This document shows positions 8,181 to 16,913 of a stretch of DNA of 64,000 nt, in pieces; position 1 is the stretch's first letter, and each line of letters begins with the position of its first letter. Below the pieces are notes generated by a model. That model was not told where the DNA came from, made no database searches, and saw only the letters and a list, made by a program, of their open reading frames with translations. This DNA is from Leptospira brenneri (GTDB lineage Bacteria; Spirochaetota; Leptospiria; Leptospirales; Leptospiraceae): NCBI RefSeq assembly GCF_002812125.1, contig NZ_NPDQ01000008.1, forward strand, positions 134,425 through 198,424, read 5' to 3'. The position numbers and the translations under genes were made by a program.

Positions 8181-8921
8181 ATGGAATTTAAGGAATCGAT
8201 TGTACTCGTGACCGGTGGCAGTGGAGGGATTGGAAGGGAAATCGTTCGTACCCTCGTCCTTGCGGGGTTTTCTGTTTGGAATTTGGACAAAGTTCGGCCT
8301 ACATCCCCCATTTTACAAGAGACCTACCGAGAGGTAGACCTGGCAGAAACTCCCTTTGTAGTAGAGAGGAGCCTTGCCAAGATCATCCAGGAAAGTTCTG
8401 AGGTGGGTGATCTTTATGGTTTTGTTCACAATGCTGGGTTTGGCGGACCTTATCACCCCATCACAGAAGTTTCTGCAGAAGAATGGGAGTCCATTTTTCG
8501 AATCAATCTTGGTAGTTTGTTTCTTTTATCTAAATTAGTTTTACCAATTTTTAAAACCCAAAGTTTTGGACGGATTGTTGCGATTGCTTCTTCTTTGTCC
8601 ATTGTGGGTTCAGCCCATTCAGTGGCTTATTCTTCCTCCAAACATGGGTTAGTTGGATTTATTCGTTCCGTTGCGGATGAATGGGGCAAATTTGGAATCA
8701 CTGCCAATGCAGTAAGCCCTGGTTTTGTAGATACAAAAATGGGAATCCAAGAAGACCAAGTCTCTGATCATAAAACAAAAATCATAGAAAAGACACCTGT
8801 TAGGAGAATTGCAGAACCTTCCGAAATTGCCCGAGTGGTGAATTTCCTTCTTCAAAAAGAATCCGGTTATATTTCTGGATCCAATTGGACCGTCGATGGC
8901 GGACTTACAGCGATTTTATGA
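8181..8921 (+). CDS. Short-chain dehydrogenase/reductase, FabG-like, second of a pair
   Basis: A 246-aa classical SDR with TGGSGGIG (residues 11-18), a VHNAGFGG segment, catalytic Ser in IASSLS, Tyr150/Lys154 in AYSSSKHGLVG, a VSPGFVDT segment, and the DGG near the C-terminus that is typical of FabG-like enzymes. It lies 5 bp after the other SDR and overlaps the next gene by ATGA. The length and motifs are like 3-oxoacyl-ACP reductase, but no fatty-acid genes are near, so the substrate is left open. It differs clearly in sequence from its neighbour, so the pair is not a recent tandem duplication. Confidence 0.87.
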   Translation: MEFKESIVLVTGGSGGIGREIVRTLVLAGFSVWNLDKVRPTSPILQETYREVDLAETPFVVERSLAKIIQESSEVGDLYGFVHNAGFGGPYHPITEVSAEEWESIFRINLGSLFLLSKLVLPIFKTQSFGRIVAIASSLSIVGSAHSVAYSSSKHGLVGFIRSVADEWGKFGITANAVSPGFVDTKMGIQEDQVSDHKTKIIEKTPVRRIAEPSEIARVVNFLLQKESGYISGSNWTVDGGLTAIL

Positions 8922-10738
8922 GAATATCACCTCCACATGATCATTTTTTGCAACTGACGACCAAAGAAACCTTGGGCAGGTCATCAGGGATTATTTTACA
9001 AAAAGAAGCATTGTCGATTATGAAGACAGTGGAGATCCAAAGTTCTCGTGAAAATATTGAATCTGGTCATTTGTTTCGGCCTACAGATTCTAATTTTGAA
9101 AAACTAAAAATGGATCACGAAACTGGTTTGGATGCCATGTGGCAACTCATTGACTACGGACTGACCACTCAACTTTTTGAAATTAAATACGATGCAGATC
9201 TCGGTGAATTACGGTTTGTCAATTTTCTTGTGGGCCTTCCAGGGGGAATGCCATTGGAAGAACCATACAAACTATTCATCGCAAGGTCTACAGAACATCT
9301 ATATCATTACATCCAAGCCAAACGAATTTTAACAGAAGATACTTGGCGTAATGTGTTAAACAAACTAGCTGATATTGATTATCAAGAAACAAAGGGATCC
9401 GGTGATGAACTGGATCGAATATTGGAACCCAAACAGTTCCCCTTACAACCGTCAGCTGAAATGTTAAAACGTTCGCGTGGACTGATCATAGATGAGTTGG
9501 AAGCGGATCCCCAAATCATCGTCCTACCACATGTGGGATTTTATTCGATTCCAGAGATGGAGGCGGCAAGTTTTTTACATATCGCAAACGAATATTTAAT
9601 GACCAAAGTGGAACCTTTGGCAAAGGCATTCGATGGTGAAATTCGATTGGGCTTAGATCGGATTCATACAACAGCCCCTGTAAGTGGGAATTCCGAACCA
9701 AGTGAAATTGATTTAATCCGTTCTAAAATTGAAATGTTATATGGATTTAAAGAAATTCTAAAAGAAAATGGATTTTACCCTTTAGTTCATAACTTGAGAA
9801 AAGTTGCCGAGATGGCGGCCAAATATGCTGAGGTTGAAAAAAAACGGGAAGTAGACCGACTCCTCAAAGTATATATGAAGATGTTAGATAGTCAATTTGA
9901 CTTTGATTCTAGACTACTTCGTATCAATTTAGAAAAGGACAATGAACATGATACCATCATCGTGGATCTTCTCAGAAAAAATCCCAAAGTCCTTTCTGCG
10001 GAATGGCATGACCAAGATTCCAAAATTGCTATTTTTGTGAATAACAATCAAAACAATATAAAGGATATCAATCATCTAATTTTTCAAAATTATAGATTCA
10101 CTACCGAACATATTTTATATTTAAAAGCCGTCATTGAGTTAAATGAAAAAGAATTAAAACCTCTATTTAAAGATGATGAGTTTGTGAAAACTTATGGGAA
10201 AAATCTCCAGTCCGTTTATTTTAATTATATTCCTTGGTTTTATAAACTTTTTTATTTTTTAGGTATTTCTCCGATCGTAAACTCAGGTTATGCGAAAGCA
10301 AAATCCATCCTTACTTATGCACAAATGGATCGTCAGTTTTTATACCAAAAACGTAGGGAAAATTTCTTTAAGAAAAAACTAAGGGAAAGAGAAGAGCGGT
10401 TTGAAAAAGAGAAAAAACAACAACTAAAACGGGCTCTTACTTCTGCCCTCAGTGATGCTTATTTCCAAAAGAATTGTTTGCCTTCTGTGGATTGGTTGGG
10501 TTCTAATTATCCTGCATTCTCTGCAGAGACTTTAGAGAAGATGATTCCTGATTTTGCATTTATTTCCACAACGGGTAAATCGGTGAAAGCAAGTTCGGTC
10601 ATTTTATTCCCCAACTCTCCTGAATTTGACTCACTGAACAAACGTTTGAAGGATTTATTCAATCAGTGGACCAGAGGAGAAATAGAACCTCCCTTGGAAG
10701 ACCCTGAACTTCTAGTCCAGATCCGAGCACTGATTTAA
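8918..10738 (+). CDS. Large protein of unknown function (606 aa)
   Basis: I do not recognise this protein. From ATG 8918, which overlaps the preceding SDR stop as ATGA, it gives 606 aa; an in-frame ATG at 9020 is a possible later start because neither has a strong ribosome binding site. It has no signal peptide or clear membrane span. The middle (about 280-320) and a stretch near residue 480-510 are very charged and probably coiled-coil (ENFFKKKLREREERFEKEKK). Two cysteines at most are visible. It ends 2 bp from the convergent corA gene. The context (mtnB and two SDRs upstream) does not assign a role; Leptospira-specific is my guess. Confidence 0.75.
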   Translation: MRISPPHDHFLQLTTKETLGRSSGIILQKEALSIMKTVEIQSSRENIESGHLFRPTDSNFEKLKMDHETGLDAMWQLIDYGLTTQLFEIKYDADLGELRFVNFLVGLPGGMPLEEPYKLFIARSTEHLYHYIQAKRILTEDTWRNVLNKLADIDYQETKGSGDELDRILEPKQFPLQPSAEMLKRSRGLIIDELEADPQIIVLPHVGFYSIPEMEAASFLHIANEYLMTKVEPLAKAFDGEIRLGLDRIHTTAPVSGNSEPSEIDLIRSKIEMLYGFKEILKENGFYPLVHNLRKVAEMAAKYAEVEKKREVDRLLKVYMKMLDSQFDFDSRLLRINLEKDNEHDTIIVDLLRKNPKVLSAEWHDQDSKIAIFVNNNQNNIKDINHLIFQNYRFTTEHILYLKAVIELNEKELKPLFKDDEFVKTYGKNLQSVYFNYIPWFYKLFYFLGISPIVNSGYAKAKSILTYAQMDRQFLYQKRRENFFKKKLREREERFEKEKKQQLKRALTSALSDAYFQKNCLPSVDWLGSNYPAFSAETLEKMIPDFAFISTTGKSVKASSVILFPNSPEFDSLNKRLKDLFNQWTRGEIEPPLEDPELLVQIRALI

Positions 10739-10740
10739 AA

Positions 10741-11700
10741 TCAATACCAACGTTTTATTCTAAAATAGAGTAACATAATCAAACCTAAAAATCCCATAGC
10801 ACCTAAGGCGGTGATAAAACCATATTCCCATTCTAAAGTGGGCATATGCCGAAAGTTCATCCCATAAATCCCCGCAACAAGGGACATCGGTAACATAATG
10901 GCCGTCATGATGGTAAGTATCTTCATGATCTCATTGGTTTTACGAGTGGAGATTGCAATATGTGCTTCGAGTGCCGATGAAATCGATTCAATATTACTTT
11001 CCACAAGTTCTAGAATGCGAAGGGAATGATCCCTTACATCACGAAAGAAAGCATCTGCCTCATCACTAAAAAAGCTGTTTTTGATTTTTTCTAAATCTTC
11101 TAGAACTTCTTTATTTTGTAACATCCCTTTTTTAATCGAAAGAAGGCTTGCTCGCAAACTATAAACATTACTGATATCTAAAGACTTGGAATTTCCAAAA
11201 ATTTGATCTTCAAAATGTTCGATCCTTTCTTCTAGTTTCTGAGTGATGGCTAAAGTATGGTCAGTTTCCACATCCAGAATTTTATGAACCACAAACTCAT
11301 ACCCGCGGGCTAGGATTTTATTATTCACTTTCCACTGATCAATCAAGTCACCAATGCTATCTCGATAATCAAGTGTTAAGGAAATGATTTGGTTTGGAGT
11401 TAAAATAAAGTTAAAATTCTTTTGTGTAAGCTGGTTTCTTTCAAAGTGAAACCCTCGGAAAACAAAAAAGATATAATTGGGAAAAATCTCGAGTTTGATT
11501 CGGCTATTCGGATTTAAAATATCTTCAATGGTAAGTTGGTGAATATCATGTTTTTGAAAGAGGAACATGAGTTTTTCCTCGTTTTCAGCAGTGATATGGA
11601 TCCAATGTTTGGGGTGTCTGTGAGAAAGGGGGAGAGGTCTGTCAAGGAGCACCTCATCTTTACTCGAAGGTGTTAAGATATAATTAAAGAGAGCTGGCAT
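10741..11700 (-). CDS. corA: CorA-family divalent metal transporter
   Basis: CorA forms a pentameric Mg2+/Co2+/Ni2+ channel in the inner membrane. The 319-aa sequence has a long soluble N-terminal domain with the charged helical stalk, then two C-terminal membrane segments (about 262-283 and 292-312). The signature GMN is in GIYGMNF at the end of the first. The usual length is about 316-350, so it is complete. Its ATG abuts the stop of the M61 peptidase gene, so the two are probably co-transcribed. Metal preference cannot be read off. Confidence 0.96.
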   Translation of the reverse strand: MPALFNYILTPSSKDEVLLDRPLPLSHRHPKHWIHITAENEEKLMFLFQKHDIHQLTIEDILNPNSRIKLEIFPNYIFFVFRGFHFERNQLTQKNFNFILTPNQIISLTLDYRDSIGDLIDQWKVNNKILARGYEFVVHKILDVETDHTLAITQKLEERIEHFEDQIFGNSKSLDISNVYSLRASLLSIKKGMLQNKEVLEDLEKIKNSFFSDEADAFFRDVRDHSLRILELVESNIESISSALEAHIAISTRKTNEIMKILTIMTAIMLPMSLVAGIYGMNFRHMPTLEWEYGFITALGAMGFLGLIMLLYFRIKRWY

Positions 11701-13479
11701 TTACACAATGTTCCTTAGGAAAAAATCTCTGAGTTCTTTTCTATCATCAGTACAGTCTTCTGCGATCACAAATTTTTTAGTTTTATAGAATTCGGATGCA
11801 GTGATCATCGATTCTTTGATTTTACCTGACCTTGAAAGGATGAGGTGGAATTTTTCTCCAGGACGGAGATTTTTTTCCAGTTTTTGAAGGGAATTTGCTG
11901 TGGCCCGTTTCCCATTGATGGCCAGAATTTCATCGTCTAACATAAGATCGAATGATGGGATTTCTGATTTGTGGAGGAGTTTTTGGATGTAAAGGTTCCC
12001 GTTTTTTTCTTTGGCCTTGAAACCTGTATCTCCGGTTGGATCAGTTTGGATCCTTCGAATTCCAATGATATCTAAATAATGATCTACGGGAATGGGTTTT
12101 GGATTTTCTAAATAATCATTAAATTCTGTTTTTAAATCCACATCTGTGACTTCTTTTACTGTATCAAAGAACTCTTGTTTGGTGAATCCTCTGCCTTTCG
12201 TTTTGACAAAAACTTCGTTCAATTTATGGAAAACATGTCGGATTGTTTTTTTCTCTTTTGATTCTCTTAGTAAAAATAAATTCATACATAGAGCAAGGAC
12301 TCCTCCCTTAGTATAATAAGAAACGGTAATATTGTGGCTATTTCCGTTTCGTTTATAGTATTTCGTCCATGCCGTAAATGAAGATTCTTCTAAACTCATC
12401 CAAGAATCTGCATCATTATCTTCTAAAGAAAAAATATCGGATTGGAGTTTGGAAAAGTATTCTTCTTTGGTTAAAAATCCAGAGTGATACAGAAAGTATA
12501 CATCATAAAAACTAGTAAATCCTTCTGCAATCCACAACTCTCGTGTTAGGTTAGGTTTTTGGTAATCAAAAGGACCAAGGGCAATGGGCCGAATCCTTTT
12601 GATGTTCCAGAGATGGAAATATTCATGGGATAAAAGTTCGAGAAGTCTTTTATACTCTTCTTCATCAGAAATGAGTTCTGGATTGAAGTAGTTTATGCTA
12701 GAAGCTCTATGCTCAAGTCCTCCATAAGCTGGCAAACTTAAATTTAGTACAAATAAATAGTAGGGATTAGGAGACTCCATCATCCATTCGATTTGAGTTT
12801 CTGTAATGCGTTTTAGGTCACTGGCAAGTTTTGTTTTGAAATCAAAGGTCACATCACCTTCGACGAGTAACTCATGTTTGGTTTCTCCTGCGGCAAAAAA
12901 AACAGAATTTTGTTTACTCAAGTGAAAAGGTGAGTCAAATAACTCATCAAAATCGTTGGCATAAAAGACGTGTGAGTTTTCTGCGTTTCGAGTTAGACTA
13001 GAATACACATAAGGAAAGAATTCAGAGACTTGGAACTGGACTGTGGATGGTTGGTTTAACTTCCCTTCAGGGTATAAAAACAAAGCTGGTGGATTGATAA
13101 ATCCAAATTCTGTTTCTAAATAATTTGTCCTAACGGTAAAGTCTTCAAAAGCATAAATAATATATGAAATTTCGAATTCTGCCGGTAAGTTTTTTAATTT
13201 CCAACGGTGTAAGTCTATCATCTCGAATGGAATGATTTCTCCCGTTTTTGAATTTCTAACATTGAATTTATGGAGATGGGTTCCGTAATCTCGGATCATA
13301 TAGGAACCTGGGGTCCAACTGGGTAGACAAAAGTTTAACTCCGTTTGGTCTGTTTGGACTCGGAGTTTTACCTGAAAGTAATGTTTGAAAAGATCAAAAA
13401 TGGAGACCTCAAAATCTAGATGGAGTGAGTTCGACTGGCCGGATTCGGTACCGGTTTTTTCCTGTGGTTCTTTTGCCAT
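11701..13479 (-). CDS. M61 family glycyl aminopeptidase with PDZ domain
   Basis: A 592-aa zinc aminopeptidase of the M61 family. The N-terminal beta-rich domain holds the YGGLEHRASS segment (substrate binding), followed by the zinc motif HEYFHLWN with its Glu, and WIAEGFTSFYD about 20-30 residues on, which supplies the third ligand. A C-terminal PDZ-like domain (about 490-570) contains DLMLDDEILAINGKRA. No signal peptide is obvious, so a cytosolic location is likely. It directly precedes corA, with stop and start touching; no functional link is known to me. M61 enzymes prefer N-terminal Gly/Ala. Confidence 0.92.
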   Translation of the reverse strand: MAKEPQEKTGTESGQSNSLHLDFEVSIFDLFKHYFQVKLRVQTDQTELNFCLPSWTPGSYMIRDYGTHLHKFNVRNSKTGEIIPFEMIDLHRWKLKNLPAEFEISYIIYAFEDFTVRTNYLETEFGFINPPALFLYPEGKLNQPSTVQFQVSEFFPYVYSSLTRNAENSHVFYANDFDELFDSPFHLSKQNSVFFAAGETKHELLVEGDVTFDFKTKLASDLKRITETQIEWMMESPNPYYLFVLNLSLPAYGGLEHRASSINYFNPELISDEEEYKRLLELLSHEYFHLWNIKRIRPIALGPFDYQKPNLTRELWIAEGFTSFYDVYFLYHSGFLTKEEYFSKLQSDIFSLEDNDADSWMSLEESSFTAWTKYYKRNGNSHNITVSYYTKGGVLALCMNLFLLRESKEKKTIRHVFHKLNEVFVKTKGRGFTKQEFFDTVKEVTDVDLKTEFNDYLENPKPIPVDHYLDIIGIRRIQTDPTGDTGFKAKEKNGNLYIQKLLHKSEIPSFDLMLDDEILAINGKRATANSLQKLEKNLRPGEKFHLILSRSGKIKESMITASEFYKTKKFVIAEDCTDDRKELRDFFLRNIV

Positions 13480-13524
13480 GGTAACCCTATCTTCTTTTAT
13501 TTTTAGTTTTGATCAAATGTTTTC

Positions 13525-13553
13525 TTGACGTTATTTCTCTATAGTACTAGAAA
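13525..13553 (+). promoter_or_regulatory. Candidate sigma-70-type promoter
   Basis: TTGACG at 13525-13530 and TAGAAA at 13548-13553 are spaced by 17 bp, giving 5/6 and 4/6 matches to the -35 and -10 consensus. It points to the plus strand, opposite to the flanking M61 and chemoreceptor genes, so it would drive the intergenic element described next. Short matches like this occur by chance. Confidence 0.3.
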
Positions 13554-13568
13554 AGGCATAGCTAAGGT

Positions 13569-13763
13569 ATGAGCAAAGGAGGTGGTCTTTTTGGAAAGTA
13601 GTTGTTACAACAAAAGATTTTTGACTCGCGAGGTGGCTGGGCAATAACGCCTCAAGCTTTGTTGCAAAACCGACCAGACACAGGTCTTTCCAAGTTCCGA
13701 ACGGGTGGTCTCCTTCGGGCTTATGCAGTCGCTTGGAAAGATTCCTTAGAGATTGAATTTTAA
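13569..13763 (+). other. Structured intergenic element with perfect anti-SD match and broken reading frames
   Basis: The gap between the chemoreceptor and M61 genes is not inert. It has AAAGGAGGTG at 13575-13584, a full 10-nt complement to a 16S 3' end, and a TTG at 13591 correctly spaced (6 nt) from it that opens an 18-codon frame. It also has a 10-bp perfect inverted repeat, TCTTTCCAAG (13685-13694) / CTTGGAAAGA (13732-13741), and an internal GACC/GGTC mini-stem. In another frame, ATG 13569 leads to an amber codon at 13599-13601 and then 53 open codons to TAA 13761-13763, overlapping the chemoreceptor's last codons. It may be a small RNA, a leader-peptide unit or a decayed gene; I cannot tell which. 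Confidence 0.4.
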
Positions 13764-15806
13764 TAAGACATCAGAGATTTTAGCGCTAATTCCCGTCATG
13801 CGAAGAGAGTTTGCTGACATGGTTTCGGATTGTTCTGAGAGGATTTGCGAGCCATTAGAAATATTAATTGTCATATTTGATAGTTCAAATGTGGCTCTTT
13901 TTTGTTCTTCTGTTGATTGTTGGATTGATTCTACTAACGAAGTAATTTCTTCAATTTCCTCATAAATCTGATCTGTTTTTGTCTTTTGATCTTGGATGAG
14001 AGGAACAATTTCTTTCGCCTTTTCAAAAATAACAGAAACTTCTTTGATGATCTCTCGAAGTAAGTCGATGAGATTCGTGACTTGGGTTCCTCCGTTTTGA
14101 ATGGAGTCTAATGCTTCTTCTGATAGAGTGTTGATCTGTGAAACGGATTCTGCTGCTTGGGAAGCAAGTTTTGAAATTTCTTCTGCTACTACGGCAAACC
14201 CCCGTCCAGATTCTCCTGCCCGAGCTGCTTCAATGGCTGCGTTTAATGCAAGTAGACTAGTTTTCTCTGAAATATTAGAAATGACTTCAGAAAATTCAGT
14301 AATGGCAAGCGACTTCTCTTGGATTTCTTCAATGGCTTTAGAAGTGAGCCCTGCCATATTTCTTCCTTCTTCTGCTTTCCTGTTGGCAAGGACGGCAATT
14401 TGTCCAAAGGATTCCACTTCTACTGTGATATTTTGAACCAAGGTTTGGATGGCTTGTAATGAAATATGAATGGATTTAGAATTATCTACCGCTTGCACTA
14501 CATTGGAATTGATGGTTTCTGAAGAGGCATTGAGTTCTTCCACCGTGGCACTGGCCTCTTCTGAGGAAGCCGCTTGGCTCTGGGCTAAATCAGAAAGTTC
14601 GATGATGGTGTTTTCCATAAACCTAGAAGTTTCTTTGAGTTCGGATCCTGAAGTTTGAGCCACACTTAAAATATGGCGAATGCTTTCAATCATCGCCACT
14701 ACTGCTTCTACTAAATTCCCAATTTCATCTTTATGATTGTCACTGATTTCTTTTGAGAGATTTCCACTGGCTGCATCTTTGGTGAATGCAATCAAAGTTT
14801 GTAATCTACTATCTACAAGTTTACGAAAGATAATGACATTGGCTAATGTAGAGAACAAAATCCCTGTAATCCCAAGGCCTAAGGCAATCCAAAAGATAAA
14901 CTGGATTTCATTAGTAATCTTACTTTGTGGATAAGAAACTCGAAGTGTCCAAGGCGCAGTATTTTCGACAAGTTGAATGGGTAAACTTACATGGAAGTAG
15001 TCGGAATCGGAATAATTTTGTCTTTGGTTCGTAGACATAGCTAAGTTTACATAAATATCTTCTTTGTCTTTCCATTGTACATCTGTAGTATCAGGATGAA
15101 GGCCATTGAATAATACATAACCATTACTTGCTACGAGAGTAATTTTTACTGTGCCTTCTAAAATTTTTAAGTTCTGAAGGTAAGTGCGGATGGTTTCTAA
15201 GGAAAGGTCAGCACCAGCAATCCCTACAAAGGTTTGGTTTCGGAGAACCGGATACACAAGAGAAATCATTGTGACATCTTTACCATCTACTTTGTAATCA
15301 AAAGGAGGAATGAGTTCCACTTTTTTGTTTTTTTTAGGAAGTTGGTAAAAATCGGATTCAGGAAGATCAGACCCAACTACAGGTTCAATGATGATTTTTC
15401 CATTGGATTTTACAGAATAGGGGATTAGTCTTCCTGTTTTGTCGTGAAAATTCGCATTACGATAGTTAGAGTCTTTCCCGTCAAAAGCATTCGGTTCAAA
15501 TACAACATAAGTCCCTAAGATAGACTCGTTTGAAGCCGTCATCAAATTTAAAATTCGAAAAATACGATCTCGATCGAGTAGGTTTGGTTCTTGTAAAATC
15601 TGTTTGAGAAGGTAAGCTTCGTTTAAAGGACCTGAAAGATAATCACCAACATCGAGAGAAATTTTGTCTGCAAGGACAGAGATATTCTCTAATGCATTTT
15701 CTTTTGCATTTTTATATATGACATAAGAGATAAGAGTGAGTATAACTCCTAATGAAAACAGTGTAATGACTGATGTACCTAAAGCTAACTTCTGTTTGAT
15801 GTTCAT
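13746..15806 (-). CDS. Methyl-accepting chemotaxis protein with dCache sensor
   Basis: This 686-aa chemoreceptor spans the inner membrane twice (about residues 8-30 and 300-322). The periplasmic region between the spans is a double-Cache ligand domain, with segments like YVVFEP and [12 protein letters not shown] typical of dCache_1. A HAMP region follows, then the cytoplasmic signalling coiled coil with its conserved hairpin tip ([15 protein letters not shown]). No C-terminal CheR/CheB pentapeptide is present. The ligand is unknown. It is monocistronic and followed by the odd intergenic element at 13569-13763. Confidence 0.95.
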   Translation of the reverse strand: MNIKQKLALGTSVITLFSLGVILTLISYVIYKNAKENALENISVLADKISLDVGDYLSGPLNEAYLLKQILQEPNLLDRDRIFRILNLMTASNESILGTYVVFEPNAFDGKDSNYRNANFHDKTGRLIPYSVKSNGKIIIEPVVGSDLPESDFYQLPKKNKKVELIPPFDYKVDGKDVTMISLVYPVLRNQTFVGIAGADLSLETIRTYLQNLKILEGTVKITLVASNGYVLFNGLHPDTTDVQWKDKEDIYVNLAMSTNQRQNYSDSDYFHVSLPIQLVENTAPWTLRVSYPQSKITNEIQFIFWIALGLGITGILFSTLANVIIFRKLVDSRLQTLIAFTKDAASGNLSKEISDNHKDEIGNLVEAVVAMIESIRHILSVAQTSGSELKETSRFMENTIIELSDLAQSQAASSEEASATVEELNASSETINSNVVQAVDNSKSIHISLQAIQTLVQNITVEVESFGQIAVLANRKAEEGRNMAGLTSKAIEEIQEKSLAITEFSEVISNISEKTSLLALNAAIEAARAGESGRGFAVVAEEISKLASQAAESVSQINTLSEEALDSIQNGGTQVTNLIDLLREIIKEVSVIFEKAKEIVPLIQDQKTKTDQIYEEIEEITSLVESIQQSTEEQKRATFELSNMTINISNGSQILSEQSETMSANSLRMTGISAKISDVLLKFNL

Positions 15807-15874
15807 TCTTTTGGATATTCTTTCCTAAGTGAATTGTTACCATAAGGAGGTTAGGTGTTTTCTCAACACATTTC

Positions 15875-16219
15875 CTAAATGATTTTGAGTTTTTCCGGAT
15901 ATTGGCTGAGGCCGAGTAAATTCCCATCCGTATCTAAGAAGTAAACCGTATACTCTGTTTGATTTTGGATTTCTATCTGGTTTAAAAACTGGATCCAGCT
16001 AGATTTATCGTTTTCGTTAAAGGAAAATACAAGAGCACGGGGGGAACTTTTTTCTCCTTCTTCTAACATAAGGATGATGGAACCAAACTCGATCCAAATA
16101 GAACGCAAAAGCCCAGACGGATAATGGAATTCCCTGGTTTTCTTTGCACCTGGAATTCGTAGATAAAACTCTGCTAAATTGGAAGGGTTCGGAGTACCGA
16201 TGGCAATGTGATGGATCAT
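15875..16219 (-). CDS. VOC-superfamily (glyoxalase-like) protein
   Basis: A complete single-domain 114-aa protein of the vicinal oxygen chelate fold. It starts HHIAIGTPNPSNLAEFY, the usual first beta-strand and helix, and ends with FLDTDGNLLGLSQYPEK, the usual DPDGN-type close of the second module. His and Glu metal ligands are partly present, but activity cannot be assigned: glyoxalase, dioxygenase and binding proteins share this fold. It stands alone, with the gene for a small lipoprotein divergent 65 bp away. Confidence 0.8.
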   Translation of the reverse strand: MIHHIAIGTPNPSNLAEFYLRIPGAKKTREFHYPSGLLRSIWIEFGSIILMLEEGEKSSPRALVFSFNENDKSSWIQFLNQIEIQNQTEYTVYFLDTDGNLLGLSQYPEKLKII

Positions 16220-16284
16220 TTTTTTCTTTTCAAATCCCTTTCTAAAAAAGAAGTTATCATGAAATCTATGTATCGGAGTTTTTC

Positions 16285-16563
16285 ATGAAAAAATCCCTCA
16301 TTCTGGCGCTCGCTCTCGGGCTTTTCTTGGCTAATTGTAAATCCAAAGTGTATACCCAAGAAGAGTGTGAGTCTGCTCTCGCTAGCACATTCACTCAAAT
16401 TGAAGAGGAAGCTAAAAAGAATCCAGCAGCAGCACCAGTTCTCGCAGGATTGCAACAAGGTAAACAAAAAATGATCGATCAGTGTATGGAAGGAAAATTT
16501 GATCCAAACTGTTTGAAAAATGCTCCAGGTTTTGCTGGCATTATGGGTTGTGTAAAAAAATAA
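16285..16563 (+). CDS. Small cysteine-rich lipoprotein
   Basis: The 92-aa product has a 17-residue signal peptide ending in the lipobox LFLANC (Cys18). The mature part is a short helical domain with four more cysteines (Cys28, and Cys67, Cys76 and Cys89), probably two disulfides, and a Pro/Ala-rich middle. It resembles small Leptospira lipoproteins I have seen, but I cannot name the family with confidence. It is followed by a good terminator, so it is monocistronic and likely well expressed. Confidence 0.8.
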   Translation: MKKSLILALALGLFLANCKSKVYTQEECESALASTFTQIEEEAKKNPAAAPVLAGLQQGKQKMIDQCMEGKFDPNCLKNAPGFAGIMGCVKK

Positions 16564-16574
16564 TTTTACAAATT

Positions 16575-16877
16575 CTACCGGGGATTCCCATTCCCGGTTT
16601 TTGTCTCACCTTCTAAACTTTCAAATCCCCCAGGTTCCTTGTAACATCCATGAGTCCGGTAGGGTCCATCTTCAAAAAAACGAATTTCTTGTGCGTATCT
16701 TTTCCCTTCCCATAAACATCTTTTGCAAATGAAAGGTCGAATGGCCCAGTCTTCACATTCTTCCGGTCGGAAGGTGGGGAAAACTCGGAGTAAGGGTTTG
16801 GAAATTTCCTCTTTTGAGTCTGCCCAAAGGACAAATCCAAAAACTAGAAATACTCCCAAAATCAAAGTTAGTTTCAT
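16575..16877 (-). CDS. Small exported protein of unknown function
   Basis: A 100-aa protein with a hydrophobic signal peptide (about residues 1-19, ending near WADS). The mature part has four cysteines, in ECEDW, ICKRC and HGCYKEP, spaced like two disulfides or a metal site, and a polar Gly-rich tail. I do not recognise the family. It is convergent with the lipoprotein gene and its last codons lie in that gene's terminator hairpin. Moderate confidence: size, signal peptide and Cys pattern support a real gene. Confidence 0.6.
   Translation of the reverse strand: MKLTLILGVFLVFGFVLWADSKEEISKPLLRVFPTFRPEECEDWAIRPFICKRCLWEGKRYAQEIRFFEDGPYRTHGCYKEPGGFESLEGETKTGNGNPR
16577..16602 (+). terminator. 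Rho-independent terminator after the small lipoprotein
   Basis: The 6-bp stem ACCGGG (16577-16582) / CCCGGT (16593-16598) has a 10-nt loop and runs into TTTTT. It lies 14 nt after the stop at 16563. It also lies inside the 3' end of the convergent gene at 16575-16877, so the two share this hairpin. Confidence 0.75.
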
Positions 16878-16913
16878 TCAATAAAACTATCGGGATTTCT
16901 CGGCAATTTCAGG

